Shown here piece by piece: positions 1-7,934 of a DNA stretch of 64,000 bases; the stretch's first letter is position 1; every line of letters starts with the position of its first letter. Under the pieces are notes generated by a model. It was not told the origin of the DNA and searched no databases. It saw nothing but the letters and a program-made list of their open reading frames with translations. The stretch lies in assembly GCF_011065935.2 (NCBI RefSeq), contig NZ_JAAMNH020000001.1, forward strand, positions 393,001 to 457,000, read 5' to 3'. Source of the DNA: Clostridium estertheticum. GTDB lineage: Bacteria; Bacillota; Clostridia; Clostridiales; Clostridiaceae. The position numbers were made by a program, and so were the translations under genes.

Positions 1-1
1 A

Positions 2-619
2 TATAGGTTGGGAAGTGAAAAGGGAGTTGTCACAGATACAAGGATCATAGCTGCCACAAATAGGAATTTAAATGACTTAATGAAAGAGAAAAAGTTTAGA
101 GATGATTTATATTATAGATTTGCAGTTGTCCAAATTGAATTGCCACCACTTAGGGAACGTAAAGAAGATATAAAAGAATTAGTAGATTTATTTATAAGTC
201 AGATAGCTGATAAAGAAAATATAAAAATAACTTCCATAGATGAAAGAATATATCCACTGCTTGTCCATTGTAAATGGGAAGGGAATATTAGAGAACTGAA
301 AAATGTAATACAAAGGATGATTGTACTTTCTACTGAAGGAGAAATAACATTGGATAGCCTTCCGGAATACATTCTAGACATTGAAGAAGATAAAATTGAG
401 GTAGCATCAGGTATAAATGATAATGAAGTTTTCAATCAGGAGCAAAATAAATATGATTTGGGGAAAATTGTTGAGAATATAGAAAAAAGCACCATAGCGG
501 AAGTATTGATAACCGTAGGTGGAAATAAACAGAAAGCTGCAAAAATATTGAATTTAAAAAGAAGTACCTTATATTATAAATTAAATCAATATGGTCTTTT
601 AGAAAAGCAAAACCAATAG
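2..619 (+). CDS. prdR: Sigma-54-dependent transcriptional activator, C-terminal part (probable PrdR)
   Basis: This is the 3' end of a gene whose start lies left of the window; the reading frame is open from base 2. The visible 205 residues hold the second half of an AAA+ sigma-54 interaction domain (RIIAATNRNL, then the FRDDLYYR and LPPLRERKEDI motifs) and a C-terminal Fis-type helix-turn-helix (GGNKQKAAKILNLKRSTLYYKL). Such proteins bind upstream sites and use ATP to open sigma-54 promoters. Its position directly before three inverted repeats, a -24/-12 promoter and prdC makes PrdR, the proline-responsive activator of prd genes, the likely identity. The sensor domain is not visible, so the ligand is inferred from context only. 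Confidence 0.85.
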   Translation, partial: YRLGSEKGVVTDTRIIAATNRNLNDLMKEKKFRDDLYYRFAVVQIELPPLRERKEDIKELVDLFISQIADKENIKITSIDERIYPLLVHCKWEGNIRELKNVIQRMIVLSTEGEITLDSLPEYILDIEEDKIEVASGINDNEVFNQEQNKYDLGKIVENIEKSTIAEVLITVGGNKQKAAKILNLKRSTLYYKLNQYGLLEKQNQ

Positions 620-730
620 TGTCAGAAAATTGAATAGTATGTCTGTTTTCTGACATGCAAAATATCACTACAAACCACTACAAAGCTAGTTTAAAGGGTT
701 TAAGTGGTAAAAATGTGTCAGAAAACAGAC
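620..730 (+). promoter_or_regulatory. Upstream activator sites for the sigma-54 regulator
   Basis: Three related sites: TGTCAGAAAA at 620-629, GTCTGTTTTCTGACA at 641-655 and its exact reverse complement TGTCAGAAAACAGAC at 716-730. They lie about 105 to 215 bases upstream of the -24 element, a normal distance for enhancer sites of sigma-54 activators. Binding by the adjacent PrdR-like protein is inferred. Confidence 0.7.
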
Positions 731-835
731 TCTATTTTTTTTGCCTCAAAAATAATAATGCGTATTGAAAAACCCTATAGGCTAGCAATTCAGTATTCGC
801 AACATCTATAGGCAAAGAATAAAAATGATGAAAAG

Positions 836-852
836 TTGGCACACTAATTGCG
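836..852 (+). promoter_or_regulatory. Sigma-54 (-24/-12) promoter of the prd operon
   Basis: The sequence TTGGCACACTAATTGCG matches the sigma-54 consensus, with GG at 838-839 and GC at 850-851, the invariant 12-base offset. It lies 36 bases before the prdC start codon and downstream of the activator sites. Confidence 0.85.
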
Positions 853-887
853 TATATAGTAAATAGAAATAATATGGAGGTGTTTTT

Positions 888-2192
888 ATGCCAATGACCT
901 ATAAATTTCCTCTTAAGATGCATGTAGGTGCACCTTCAACTGCGATTGTAAAAGAAGGACAAATCGTTAAAAGAGGGGAATGTATTGCAAACCCAGAGGG
1001 ATGTGGTGCTAAAATTCATTCTAGTATCACTGGAAAAGTAACTAAAATTACAAAAAATGAAATTTTTATTTTAGCGGACGACAATCAAAGTACCGAGTAC
1101 ATAAAAATTAAAAAATGTGGAAAAATAGAAGATACTGCTTATGAAGCAGGTATTGTTGGTGCCGGTGGAGCTGGATTTCCTACTCATATTAAATTAAAAA
1201 CTCAAATGACAGATGGGTATGTTATTGCTAATTGTGTTGAATGCGAACCTGCATTACATCATAATATAAAAGTTTTAGAAAATAACCCACAAATTGTTAT
1301 TAAAGGACTAAGGTATGCTATGAGTGCAATAGGAGCTCCAAAGGGCTATATTGCGGTTAAAGCAAAAAATAAAAATGCCATTGCATCACTTAAAAAAGCG
1401 CTTTCTGGAGCATCGGATATAGAAGTAAAAGCATTAAGAGATATGTATCCAATGGGTGAGGAAAGGGCGATGATTCATGAAATATTCGAAACTTGGCTTA
1501 ACCCTGACCAATTACCTTTTGAAGCGAAATGCGTTGTTTTAAATGGAGAAACTTTGGCTAATTTAACAAGAGCCGTAGAAGAAGGAAAACCAGTAATAGA
1601 TAAAGACGTTACAATAGTTGGAAAACTAAAAGGCGGAAATGAAAGTCATGTTTTCTTACAAGTACCTGTAGGAACTTCAGTTAAAGATTTAATTGAAAAA
1701 GCCGGCGGTATTGATGGAGCATATGGCGAAATCATAATTGGCGGACCATATACAGGTAAATCTGAAGATATAGAAAGTGCAGTTGTTACAAAGACTTCAG
1801 GTGGTGCGATTGTTACCATGCCACTTCCAAAATATGAAGGACCAATAGGACTATTAGTATGTGCTTGTGCTGCAGATGAAGCGAGACTTAGGGATGTTGC
1901 AGAAAAAATGCATTCAAAAGTAGTTGGAGTAGCAACCTGCAAAAATGTAGTTCAAGTAAGATCTTTAAACAAATGCTTAACCCCAGGACATTGTCCAGGT
2001 CAAGCAGAAGCTATTCTTTACCTTAAAAAACAAGGTGCAAAAAGAGTATTAATAGCAAATTGCAGTGACTGCTCAAATACAGTAATGTGTATAGCCCCTA
2101 AAATGGGGATTCCAGTATACCACCACACAGATCATGTATTTAGAACAATAGATTATCCGCTTACAAGAAGATTACCAATGGAAGAAAAGTAA
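888..2192 (+). CDS. prdC: Proline reductase-associated electron transfer protein PrdC
   Basis: The 434-residue protein resembles RnfC. The N-terminus has a barrel-sandwich hybrid fold (KFPLKMHVG, then a glycine-rich turn region to about residue 65), followed by the nucleotide-binding GAGGAGFPTHIKL at about residue 89 and an SLBB-like middle region. PrdC is thought to pass electrons from NADH to the PrdA/PrdB reductase. The start ATG has a GGAGG-type ribosome binding site (TGGAGGTG). It is the first gene after the sigma-54 promoter, and prdA follows after 22 bases. Cysteines cluster in the C-terminal third (CNKV-type and CSDCS motifs), possibly for redox or metal binding. No in-frame UGA was seen in this PrdC, so it is read as a complete Cys form. 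Confidence 0.9.
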   Translation: MPMTYKFPLKMHVGAPSTAIVKEGQIVKRGECIANPEGCGAKIHSSITGKVTKITKNEIFILADDNQSTEYIKIKKCGKIEDTAYEAGIVGAGGAGFPTHIKLKTQMTDGYVIANCVECEPALHHNIKVLENNPQIVIKGLRYAMSAIGAPKGYIAVKAKNKNAIASLKKALSGASDIEVKALRDMYPMGEERAMIHEIFETWLNPDQLPFEAKCVVLNGETLANLTRAVEEGKPVIDKDVTIVGKLKGGNESHVFLQVPVGTSVKDLIEKAGGIDGAYGEIIIGGPYTGKSEDIESAVVTKTSGGAIVTMPLPKYEGPIGLLVCACAADEARLRDVAEKMHSKVVGVATCKNVVQVRSLNKCLTPGHCPGQAEAILYLKKQGAKRVLIANCSDCSNTVMCIAPKMGIPVYHHTDHVFRTIDYPLTRRLPMEEK

Positions 2193-2214
2193 AAAAAATA
2201 AGGAGGTTATTTTT

Positions 2215-4320
2215 ATGTCAATGACTGATGAGCACGCAGCAGAGTTTAAAAATGAAGTTGCAGTTGTATGTTGTAGAACAGAAGCAGGAACAATTCTTAC
2301 TGCAGCTAATTTAGAAGATCCATCAATATTTCCAGATTTAGTGGATTCAGGTTTGTTAACAATACCTGGAAACTGTTTAAAGGTAGGTCAGGTTATAGGG
2401 GCAAAACTTACTAAGACAATTGACTCTTTATCACCACTAACACCAGAAATAGTAGAGGGCGCTATTGCTACTACAGAAGAAAAGAAGGTAGTAGAAGTAA
2501 CAGATGGTAATGAAAAGGCAGTATTAAAAGATAATAAAAGTGCAGGAGATGTTATTACAGCTGCGGATTTAGAAAATCCAATGCATTTTGATAAATTACA
2601 AGACTCTCTACTTCTTAAATTGAATGAAAAAGTTTTAAGTAGAAACGAAGTAATTGGAGCAACTTTAAAAGTAGATGCAGTTGCTTTAACTCCTATAAGT
2701 TCAAACATGTTAGAAGGATTTGAGGAGGAAGTACCTATGAAAACTGAAACACCAGCAATGTCATCTGTTATAAACGGTGGAATATTAAAGATTAAAATAG
2801 CAGAAGGCAAGGGAATTGATATAGAAATCCCTCTAAATTCATTTAGTCAAAACGCAGTTCAAGGAGTACAAACAGTAAAAACAGCAACTGCTGGAATGGT
2901 TGTAGCTAAAGAAGCTATAAAAGAAAATAAAGCTCCAGAAGTAAAGCTTGAAGACAAAATTCTAAGAACGCTAGTTAAAAAGCACTTTAAAATAGAAGAA
3001 GTTAAATTTGGTCCTGAAACTAAAATTGATGGAACAACACTTTATATTAGAGAGAATATCTGTAGCGATGCTGTGAAAATTAGTGAACTTGTTACAGACA
3101 TAAAAATTGATATAATTACACCGGATAAGTACAACACATATAGTGAAACAATTATGGATGTACAGCCAATTGCTACAAAAGAAGGAGACCATAAATTAGG
3201 TCAAGGGGTAACAAGAGTATTAGATGGTGTTATCATTATGGTTACTGGAACAGATGAAAATGGCGTTCAAATTGGAGAATTTGGTTCTTCAGAAGGTATT
3301 TTAGAAGAAAATATTATGTGGGGAAGACCAGGCGCACCAGATAAAGGTGAAATTTTCATTAAGACTCAAGTTACAATACTCGCAGGAACAAATATGGAAA
3401 GACCAGGTCCATTTGCTGCACATAAAGCATCAGATGTGATAACACAAGAAATTAGAGAAGCACTAAAGAAACTAGAAGAAAACTTAGTAGTAAATAGTGA
3501 AGAATTTGTTCAATATAGAAGAACTGGCAGAAAGAAAATAGTAGTAGTAAAAGAAATCATGGGTCAAGGCGCAATGCATGATAACTTAATTCTTCCAGTA
3601 GAGCCAGTTGGTATACTTGGTGGAAAACCAAACGTTGATCTTGGGAATTTACCAATTGTACTTTCACCACTAGAAGTATTAGATGGTGGAATACATGCAC
3701 TAACTTGTATAGGACCAGCATCTAAAGAGTGCTCAAGACATTATTGGAGAGAGCCACTTGTTATAGCAGCAATGAATGATCCAGAAGTTGATCTTTGTGG
3801 AGTTGTATTTGTAGGAAGTCCACAAATTAATAGTGAAAAGTTTTACGTATCTGAAAGACTTGGAATGACTGTTGAAACAATGGATGTTGCAGGTGCAATT
3901 GTTACAACAGAAGGTTTCGGAAATAACCATATCGACTTTGCAAGTCACATTGAGCAAATAGGTATGCGTGGAATTGGCGTTGTAGGAATGTCTTTCTGTG
4001 GAGTACAAGGTGCTCTAGTTGTTGGAAATAAGTACACTAAGTACATGGTTGACAACAATAAATCAGAAGCAGGAATTGAAAATGAAGTTTTATCTTGTAA
4101 TACTCTTTGCAAAGAAGATGCAATAAGAGCACTTGCAATGCTTAAAACTGCAATTGCAGGAGAAGAAGTAGTGGCAGCAGAAAGAAAATGGAATCCAAAT
4201 GTTAAGGAAAACAATCTTGAAGCTGTTGAGAAATCATATGCAGTTTCTATTGAAAGAGTGGAAAATGAAACTTCAATCCCAGAAAGTAAAAAAAGATTAG
4301 AAAAATATTCAACAAAATAA
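2215..4320 (+). CDS. prdA: D-proline reductase proprotein PrdA (pyruvoyl-forming)
   Basis: The 701-residue proprotein of the Stickland enzyme D-proline reductase, which opens D-proline to 5-aminovalerate. PrdA is known to be cleaved at a Thr-Cys bond, the cysteine becoming the pyruvoyl group of the smaller chain. The site is visible as ALTCIGPASKE with Cys at residue 498, which leaves a C-terminal chain of about 204 residues, matching the known ~23 kDa subunit. Residues about 10-76 and 85-160 look like two copies of one module (AGTILTAANLEDP versus AGDVITAADLENP). The gene has an AGGAGG ribosome binding site and is followed after 9 bases by a small gene and then prdB. Confidence 0.96.
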   Translation: MSMTDEHAAEFKNEVAVVCCRTEAGTILTAANLEDPSIFPDLVDSGLLTIPGNCLKVGQVIGAKLTKTIDSLSPLTPEIVEGAIATTEEKKVVEVTDGNEKAVLKDNKSAGDVITAADLENPMHFDKLQDSLLLKLNEKVLSRNEVIGATLKVDAVALTPISSNMLEGFEEEVPMKTETPAMSSVINGGILKIKIAEGKGIDIEIPLNSFSQNAVQGVQTVKTATAGMVVAKEAIKENKAPEVKLEDKILRTLVKKHFKIEEVKFGPETKIDGTTLYIRENICSDAVKISELVTDIKIDIITPDKYNTYSETIMDVQPIATKEGDHKLGQGVTRVLDGVIIMVTGTDENGVQIGEFGSSEGILEENIMWGRPGAPDKGEIFIKTQVTILAGTNMERPGPFAAHKASDVITQEIREALKKLEENLVVNSEEFVQYRRTGRKKIVVVKEIMGQGAMHDNLILPVEPVGILGGKPNVDLGNLPIVLSPLEVLDGGIHALTCIGPASKECSRHYWREPLVIAAMNDPEVDLCGVVFVGSPQINSEKFYVSERLGMTVETMDVAGAIVTTEGFGNNHIDFASHIEQIGMRGIGVVGMSFCGVQGALVVGNKYTKYMVDNNKSEAGIENEVLSCNTLCKEDAIRALAMLKTAIAGEEVVAAERKWNPNVKENNLEAVEKSYAVSIERVENETSIPESKKRLEKYSTK

Positions 4321-4329
4321 GGAGATACA

Positions 4330-4584
4330 ATGAAATACGGAGATAAGATAATAGAAATGTACGGAGTTATAGTAGAAGTGCATGATGGAAGTGTTTCAAT
4401 TGATCTAAAAGGAAGATTAGGCTTCATGAAGATACCAATGAGGATGCTAATTACAGATTATCCTATCCAGGTAGGTCAAGAAGTCGGTTTTAGAATGAGT
4501 TTTATTGAGGTTCTTTCTGAAGAGCCCAATGAAAAATATGTTAGTAATATAGAGACAAGAAACAGAAAGGAAGGGAAAGTATAA
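4330..4584 (+). CDS. Small conserved prd-operon protein (84 aa)
   Basis: An 84-residue protein encoded between prdA and prdB. Its start lies 9 bases after the prdA stop, behind AAGGAGA, and its stop codon TAA overlaps the prdB ATG by one base, so it is translationally coupled to prdB. The sequence has a compact, probably all-beta start (GVIVEVHDGSVSIDLKGRLG) and a charged tail, with no signal peptide, membrane segment or cysteine pair. Small proteins of this kind sit at the same place in other clostridial prd clusters. The function is unknown; a role in assembly or regulation of the reductase is only suggested by position. Confidence 0.8.
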   Translation: MKYGDKIIEMYGVIVEVHDGSVSIDLKGRLGFMKIPMRMLITDYPIQVGQEVGFRMSFIEVLSEEPNEKYVSNIETRNRKEGKV

Positions 4585-5309
4585 TGAGTTTAACAACCGT
4601 TAAAGGGTTACAATCAGAAATATTTGTACCAATTACACCACCACCAGTTTGGACACCGGTAACAAAACCATTAAATGAAATGAGAATTGCTTTTGCAACT
4701 GCAGCAGGAGTACATTTAAAAACAGACAAGAGATTTAATTTAGCAGGAGATTTTACATTTAGAGCAGTTCCAGGAGATGTAAATTCTCATGATTTAATGG
4801 TATCCCATGGTGGATATGATAATGGAGACGTTAATAAAGATATAAATTGTATGTTCCCTATTGATAGATTAAGAGAACTTGCAGCTGAAGGCTTTATAAA
4901 AGAAGTTGCTCCAATGCATTATGGATTTATGGGTGGTGGCGGAAACCAAGATAAGTTTAAAAATGAAACTGGTCCTGCTATTGCAAAGTTACTAAAAGAT
5001 GAAGGCGTAGACGCAGTAGTCTTAACAGCTGGCTGAGGAACTTGTCATCGTTCTGCTGTACTTGTACAGAGAGCGATAGAGGAATCAGGGATTCCTACGA
5101 TAGTTATTGCAGCATTACCACCAGTAGTTAGACAATCCGGAACACCAAGAGCGGTTGCACCACTTGTTCCAATGGGAGCAAATGCTGGAGCACCAAATGA
5201 TAAAGAAATGCAAACAGGCATATTAAAAGCTACTTTGGAACAGCTTATAGCGATACCATCAGCTGGAAAAATTGTTTCATTACCTTTTGAGTACGCAGCA
5301 AAAGTTTAA
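4584..5309 (+). CDS. prdB: D-proline reductase selenoprotein subunit PrdB
   Basis: The 241-residue subunit contains selenocysteine at residue 151, encoded by an in-frame TGA at 5034-5036 (context G-Sec-G-T-C-H). The frame continues without interruption to a TAA at 5307-5309, and the downstream protein (RSAVLVQRAIEESG, PVVRQSGTPRAVAP) is typical PrdB. Sec is the nucleophile that works with the PrdA pyruvoyl group to cleave the proline ring. A SECIS-like hairpin lies just after the TGA. A gene caller ignoring recoding would truncate this to 150 residues. The start ATG overlaps the stop of the preceding small gene by one base. Confidence 0.97.
5047..5077 (+). promoter_or_regulatory. Bacterial SECIS hairpin of prdB
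   Basis: A stem-loop starts 10 bases after the Sec UGA: ATCG/CGAT (5047-5050 with 5074-5077), TTCT/AGAG (5051-5054 with 5070-5073), a bulged G at 5055, CTGTA/TACAG (5056-5060 with 5065-5069) and the loop CTTG. Position, size and bulge match bacterial SECIS elements bound by SelB. Confidence 0.85.
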
Positions 5310-5318
5310 TTAAAATTT

Positions 5319-5353
5319 AGGAATGCCTCCAAATTTATATTTGGGGCATTCCT
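5319..5353 (+). terminator. Strong hairpin between prdB and prdD without a U-tract
   Basis: A 15-bp stem with a single bulge (arms 5319-5334 and 5339-5353, loop TTAT). It is followed by ATCTAAAAAAATG, not a T-run, so it is not a normal intrinsic terminator on this strand. It may act as an RNA processing or 3'-end stabilising element separating prdB from prdD. Confidence 0.5.
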
Positions 5354-5382
5354 ATCTAAAAAAATGAATTGTGGTGAGATGT

Positions 5383-6147
5383 ATGGAAAATGAAATTGAA
5401 ATGCGAAAACTATTGATTAAAACCTTCCATATTGAAAAAGTAGAATTTGGTAAAAAGACTCTTATACAAAATAAAATATTATACTTAAGAGAAAATATAA
5501 AGATGGATTTAAATCAAGAATCTATTGATGTTATAAAAAGTATTGACGTAAAAATAGTAAATCCAGAACAACATGATTTCTTTGTAAATAGCATTATGGA
5601 TTTTTCACCAATAGCAACAAAAGTATTAGGAAAGATTGGTGAAGGAATAACACATACGCTTACGGGAGTCTATGTTATGCTCACGGGTGTAGATGAAATG
5701 GGAATTCAGGTTGCTGAATTTGGATCTTCAGAAGGAATTTTAGCGCAGCAAGTAGTGTTTGGTCGTGCAGGTACTCCAAATGCCACAGATATCATAATTC
5801 ATGTAGATGTAGTGTTAAAAAATGGTTTGGGATCAGTAAGAATAGGACCTACAGCAGCACATAGGGCCTGTGATAGATTAGTTCAAGAAATAAGAGAAAA
5901 TTTAAAGAAAATCAATGGAAAAGTATGCGATGAAAAGTTTGAATATTTTGATAAAATTAAACCTGGTAAAAAGAAAGTAGTTGTTATAAAACAGGTAGCT
6001 GGTCAAGGCGCAATGTATGATACGCAGTTACTCGGGAAAGAACCAGGTGGCTTTGAAAGTGGTAGATCCATTATAGATTTAGGCAATGTACCAATAATAC
6101 TAAGCCCAAACGAATATAGAGATGGCGCTTTAAGGGCAATGCATTAA
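5383..6147 (+). CDS. prdD: PrdD, paralogue of the PrdA large chain
   Basis: The 254-residue protein aligns with PrdA residues about 250-495 (RKLLIKTFHIEKVEFG versus KHFKIEEVKFG; EFGSSEGIL in both; KKKVVVIKQVAGQGAMYD versus RKKIVVVKEIMGQGAMHD). The start is set at ATG 5383, preceded by GGTGAG; an earlier GTG at 5371 lies inside the ribosome binding site. The protein ends (GALRAMH) exactly where PrdA carries its cleavage site. PrdD is conserved in prd operons. Its role is not settled; it may help proprotein maturation or form a second, non-pyruvoyl complex with PrdE. Confidence 0.9.
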   Translation: MENEIEMRKLLIKTFHIEKVEFGKKTLIQNKILYLRENIKMDLNQESIDVIKSIDVKIVNPEQHDFFVNSIMDFSPIATKVLGKIGEGITHTLTGVYVMLTGVDEMGIQVAEFGSSEGILAQQVVFGRAGTPNATDIIIHVDVVLKNGLGSVRIGPTAAHRACDRLVQEIRENLKKINGKVCDEKFEYFDKIKPGKKKVVVIKQVAGQGAMYDTQLLGKEPGGFESGRSIIDLGNVPIILSPNEYRDGALRAMH

Positions 6148-6198
6148 TTTTAACCTTCGGTGTCGTCAAACTTAATAATCCAGACGAGGAGGATTGCA

Positions 6199-6672
6199 AT
6201 GGGAGTTGGTCCATCTACAAAGGAAACAACATTACACCATTTTAGAGATCCACTGCTAGATGTTATATCTAAAGACTCAGACATTGATTTATTAGGCATA
6301 ATTATTGTTGGGACCCCTCAATCTAATGAAGATAAATTATTCGTTGGACAAAGAGCGGCAGCATGGACAGAAGCTATGAGAGCTGATGGTGTTATTGTAT
6401 CCGTGGACGGATGGGGTAATAGCCATGTAGACTATGCAAATACTATTGAAGAAATTGGAAAGAGAAACATACCAGTAGTAGGGCTTAGCTTTGTGGGGAC
6501 ACAAGCACAGTTTGTGGTTACCAACAAATATATGGATACAATTGTTGATTTTAACAAATCATTAGAGGGTATTGAAACAGAAGTAGTAGGGGAAAATACA
6601 GTTTGCGAATTAGATGCAAAAAAAGCTGTGGCGATTTTAAAACTTAAAATGAATAGAAAGATGAGGGGATAA
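6199..6672 (+). CDS. prdE: PrdE, paralogue of the PrdA small chain
   Basis: The 157-residue protein starts at ATG 6199 behind a perfect AGGAGG at 6187-6192. An in-frame upstream ATG at 6160 would add 13 non-conserved residues. It aligns to the PrdA C-terminal chain from its first residues (VGPSTKETTLHHFRDPLL versus IGPASKECSRHYWREPLV) to the end. The pyruvoyl-precursor Cys of PrdA is not present, so this chain cannot form a pyruvoyl group the same way. It lies 51 bases after prdD and 3 bases before prdF. The function is unknown apart from its association with proline reductase. Confidence 0.9.
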   Translation: MGVGPSTKETTLHHFRDPLLDVISKDSDIDLLGIIIVGTPQSNEDKLFVGQRAAAWTEAMRADGVIVSVDGWGNSHVDYANTIEEIGKRNIPVVGLSFVGTQAQFVVTNKYMDTIVDFNKSLEGIETEVVGENTVCELDAKKAVAILKLKMNRKMRG

Positions 6673-6675
6673 ATT

Positions 6676-7680
6676 ATGAAAGCAATGAGAATGATTAATG
6701 CGGTAGATTCACATACTATGGGAGAACCAACAAGAATTATAACTGGTGGCGTCCCGGTAATTCCAGGAAATACTATGCCTGAAAAGAAAGAATACTTGGA
6801 AAAACATCTGGATTATTTGAGAACAGCAATTATGCTTGAACCAAGAGGCCATAATGATATGTTTGGATCCATTATTACTTCACCAACAATGCCAGAAGCA
6901 GATTTAGGAATTATTTTTATGGATGGTGGTGGATATTTAAACATGTGCGGTCATGGTTCTATTGGAGCTGCAACGGTAATAGTAGAAACTGGCATGGTTC
7001 CTATGGTAGAACCTTACACGAACCTAGCTTTAGAAGCGCCAGCAGGGCTAGTTAAAGCAAAAGTAAAAGTAGAAAATGGAAGAGTAAAAGAAGTTTCTAT
7101 TGCAAATGTACCTTCTTTTCTTTATAAAGAAAATGTAGAACTAGATGTTCCTGAAATAGGAAAAATTACTTTTGATATTTCTTTTGGTGGAAGTTTCTTT
7201 GCACTTATTAAATCTTCTGACTTAGGGATTGATATTTGTCCAGAAAATGCAAATAAATTATGCGAAGTAGGGATGAAAATTTTACATGCAATTAATGAAA
7301 ATGTTTCCGTACAACACCCATTACTTCCACATATAAACACAGTGGATTTAGTTGAAATATACGGACCTGCTAAAAATCCGAAGGCTACTCTTCAAAATGT
7401 AGTAATATTTGGGCAAGGACAAGTGGATAGATCACCTTGTGGAACAGGAACAAGTGCTAAACTTGCATATTTATATGCAAAAGGACATTTGAAACAAAAT
7501 GAAGAATTTATATATGAGAGTATTATTGGAACTATGTTTAAAGGAAAAGTACTTTCAGAAGTGCAAGTAGGCGAATTCAAAGGTGTCATTCCTGAAATAA
7601 CTGGTAGTGCATATATCACTGGATTTAATCAATTTGTTATTGATGAAGAAGATCCCTTAAAATATGGATTTACACTGTAG
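6676..7680 (+). CDS. prdF: Proline racemase
   Basis: The 334-residue, cofactor-independent racemase converts L-proline to D-proline, the substrate of PrdA/PrdB. The two catalytic cysteines are visible: Cys91 in MCGHGSIG and Cys255 in SPCGTGTS, and the N-terminal DSHTMGEPTR motif is typical. Length equals that of known proline racemases. Hydroxyproline epimerase is the main alternative in this family, but the prd context favours proline. The gene starts 3 bases after prdE with AGGGGAT as ribosome binding site, and it is the last certain gene of the operon. Confidence 0.96.
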   Translation: MKAMRMINAVDSHTMGEPTRIITGGVPVIPGNTMPEKKEYLEKHLDYLRTAIMLEPRGHNDMFGSIITSPTMPEADLGIIFMDGGGYLNMCGHGSIGAATVIVETGMVPMVEPYTNLALEAPAGLVKAKVKVENGRVKEVSIANVPSFLYKENVELDVPEIGKITFDISFGGSFFALIKSSDLGIDICPENANKLCEVGMKILHAINENVSVQHPLLPHINTVDLVEIYGPAKNPKATLQNVVIFGQGQVDRSPCGTGTSAKLAYLYAKGHLKQNEEFIYESIIGTMFKGKVLSEVQVGEFKGVIPEITGSAYITGFNQFVIDEEDPLKYGFTL

Positions 7681-7868
7681 GTCATAGTTAAAATTTAGTG
7701 TTGAGTGTTATTATAACCCATTAGTGGAATAAACTGAATAGTCTATTAAATGAATAATTTCTAGACTCGTACAATATAATATAGTATAATAAATTCAATA
7801 GTGATTTTTTTAACTGGATCACTAAAAATTTAACATGAGAAGTATATTTTAACAAAAATCATTAACCT

Positions 7869-7898
7869 GCACTATTTAAAACATATTTTAAGTAGTGC
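7869..7898 (+). promoter_or_regulatory. 13-bp inverted repeat before the permease gene
   Basis: GCACTATTTAAAA (7869-7881) pairs with TTTTAAGTAGTGC (7886-7898) around the loop CATA, with one G-T pair. It lies 36 bases before the permease start and has no T-run, so it is more likely an operator or a leader hairpin than a terminator. Confidence 0.5.
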
Positions 7899-7934
7899 AT
7901 GCTAATATATTAATTAAACAAGGGGGAATTCAAA

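Noticed and set aside
888..2192. Selenocysteine in PrdC
   Set aside because: Some clostridial PrdC proteins are reported to contain Sec, but this reading frame is complete without any in-frame TGA.
2388..2810. 140-codon minus-strand ORF inside prdA
   Set aside because: Antisense shadow of a well-identified gene.
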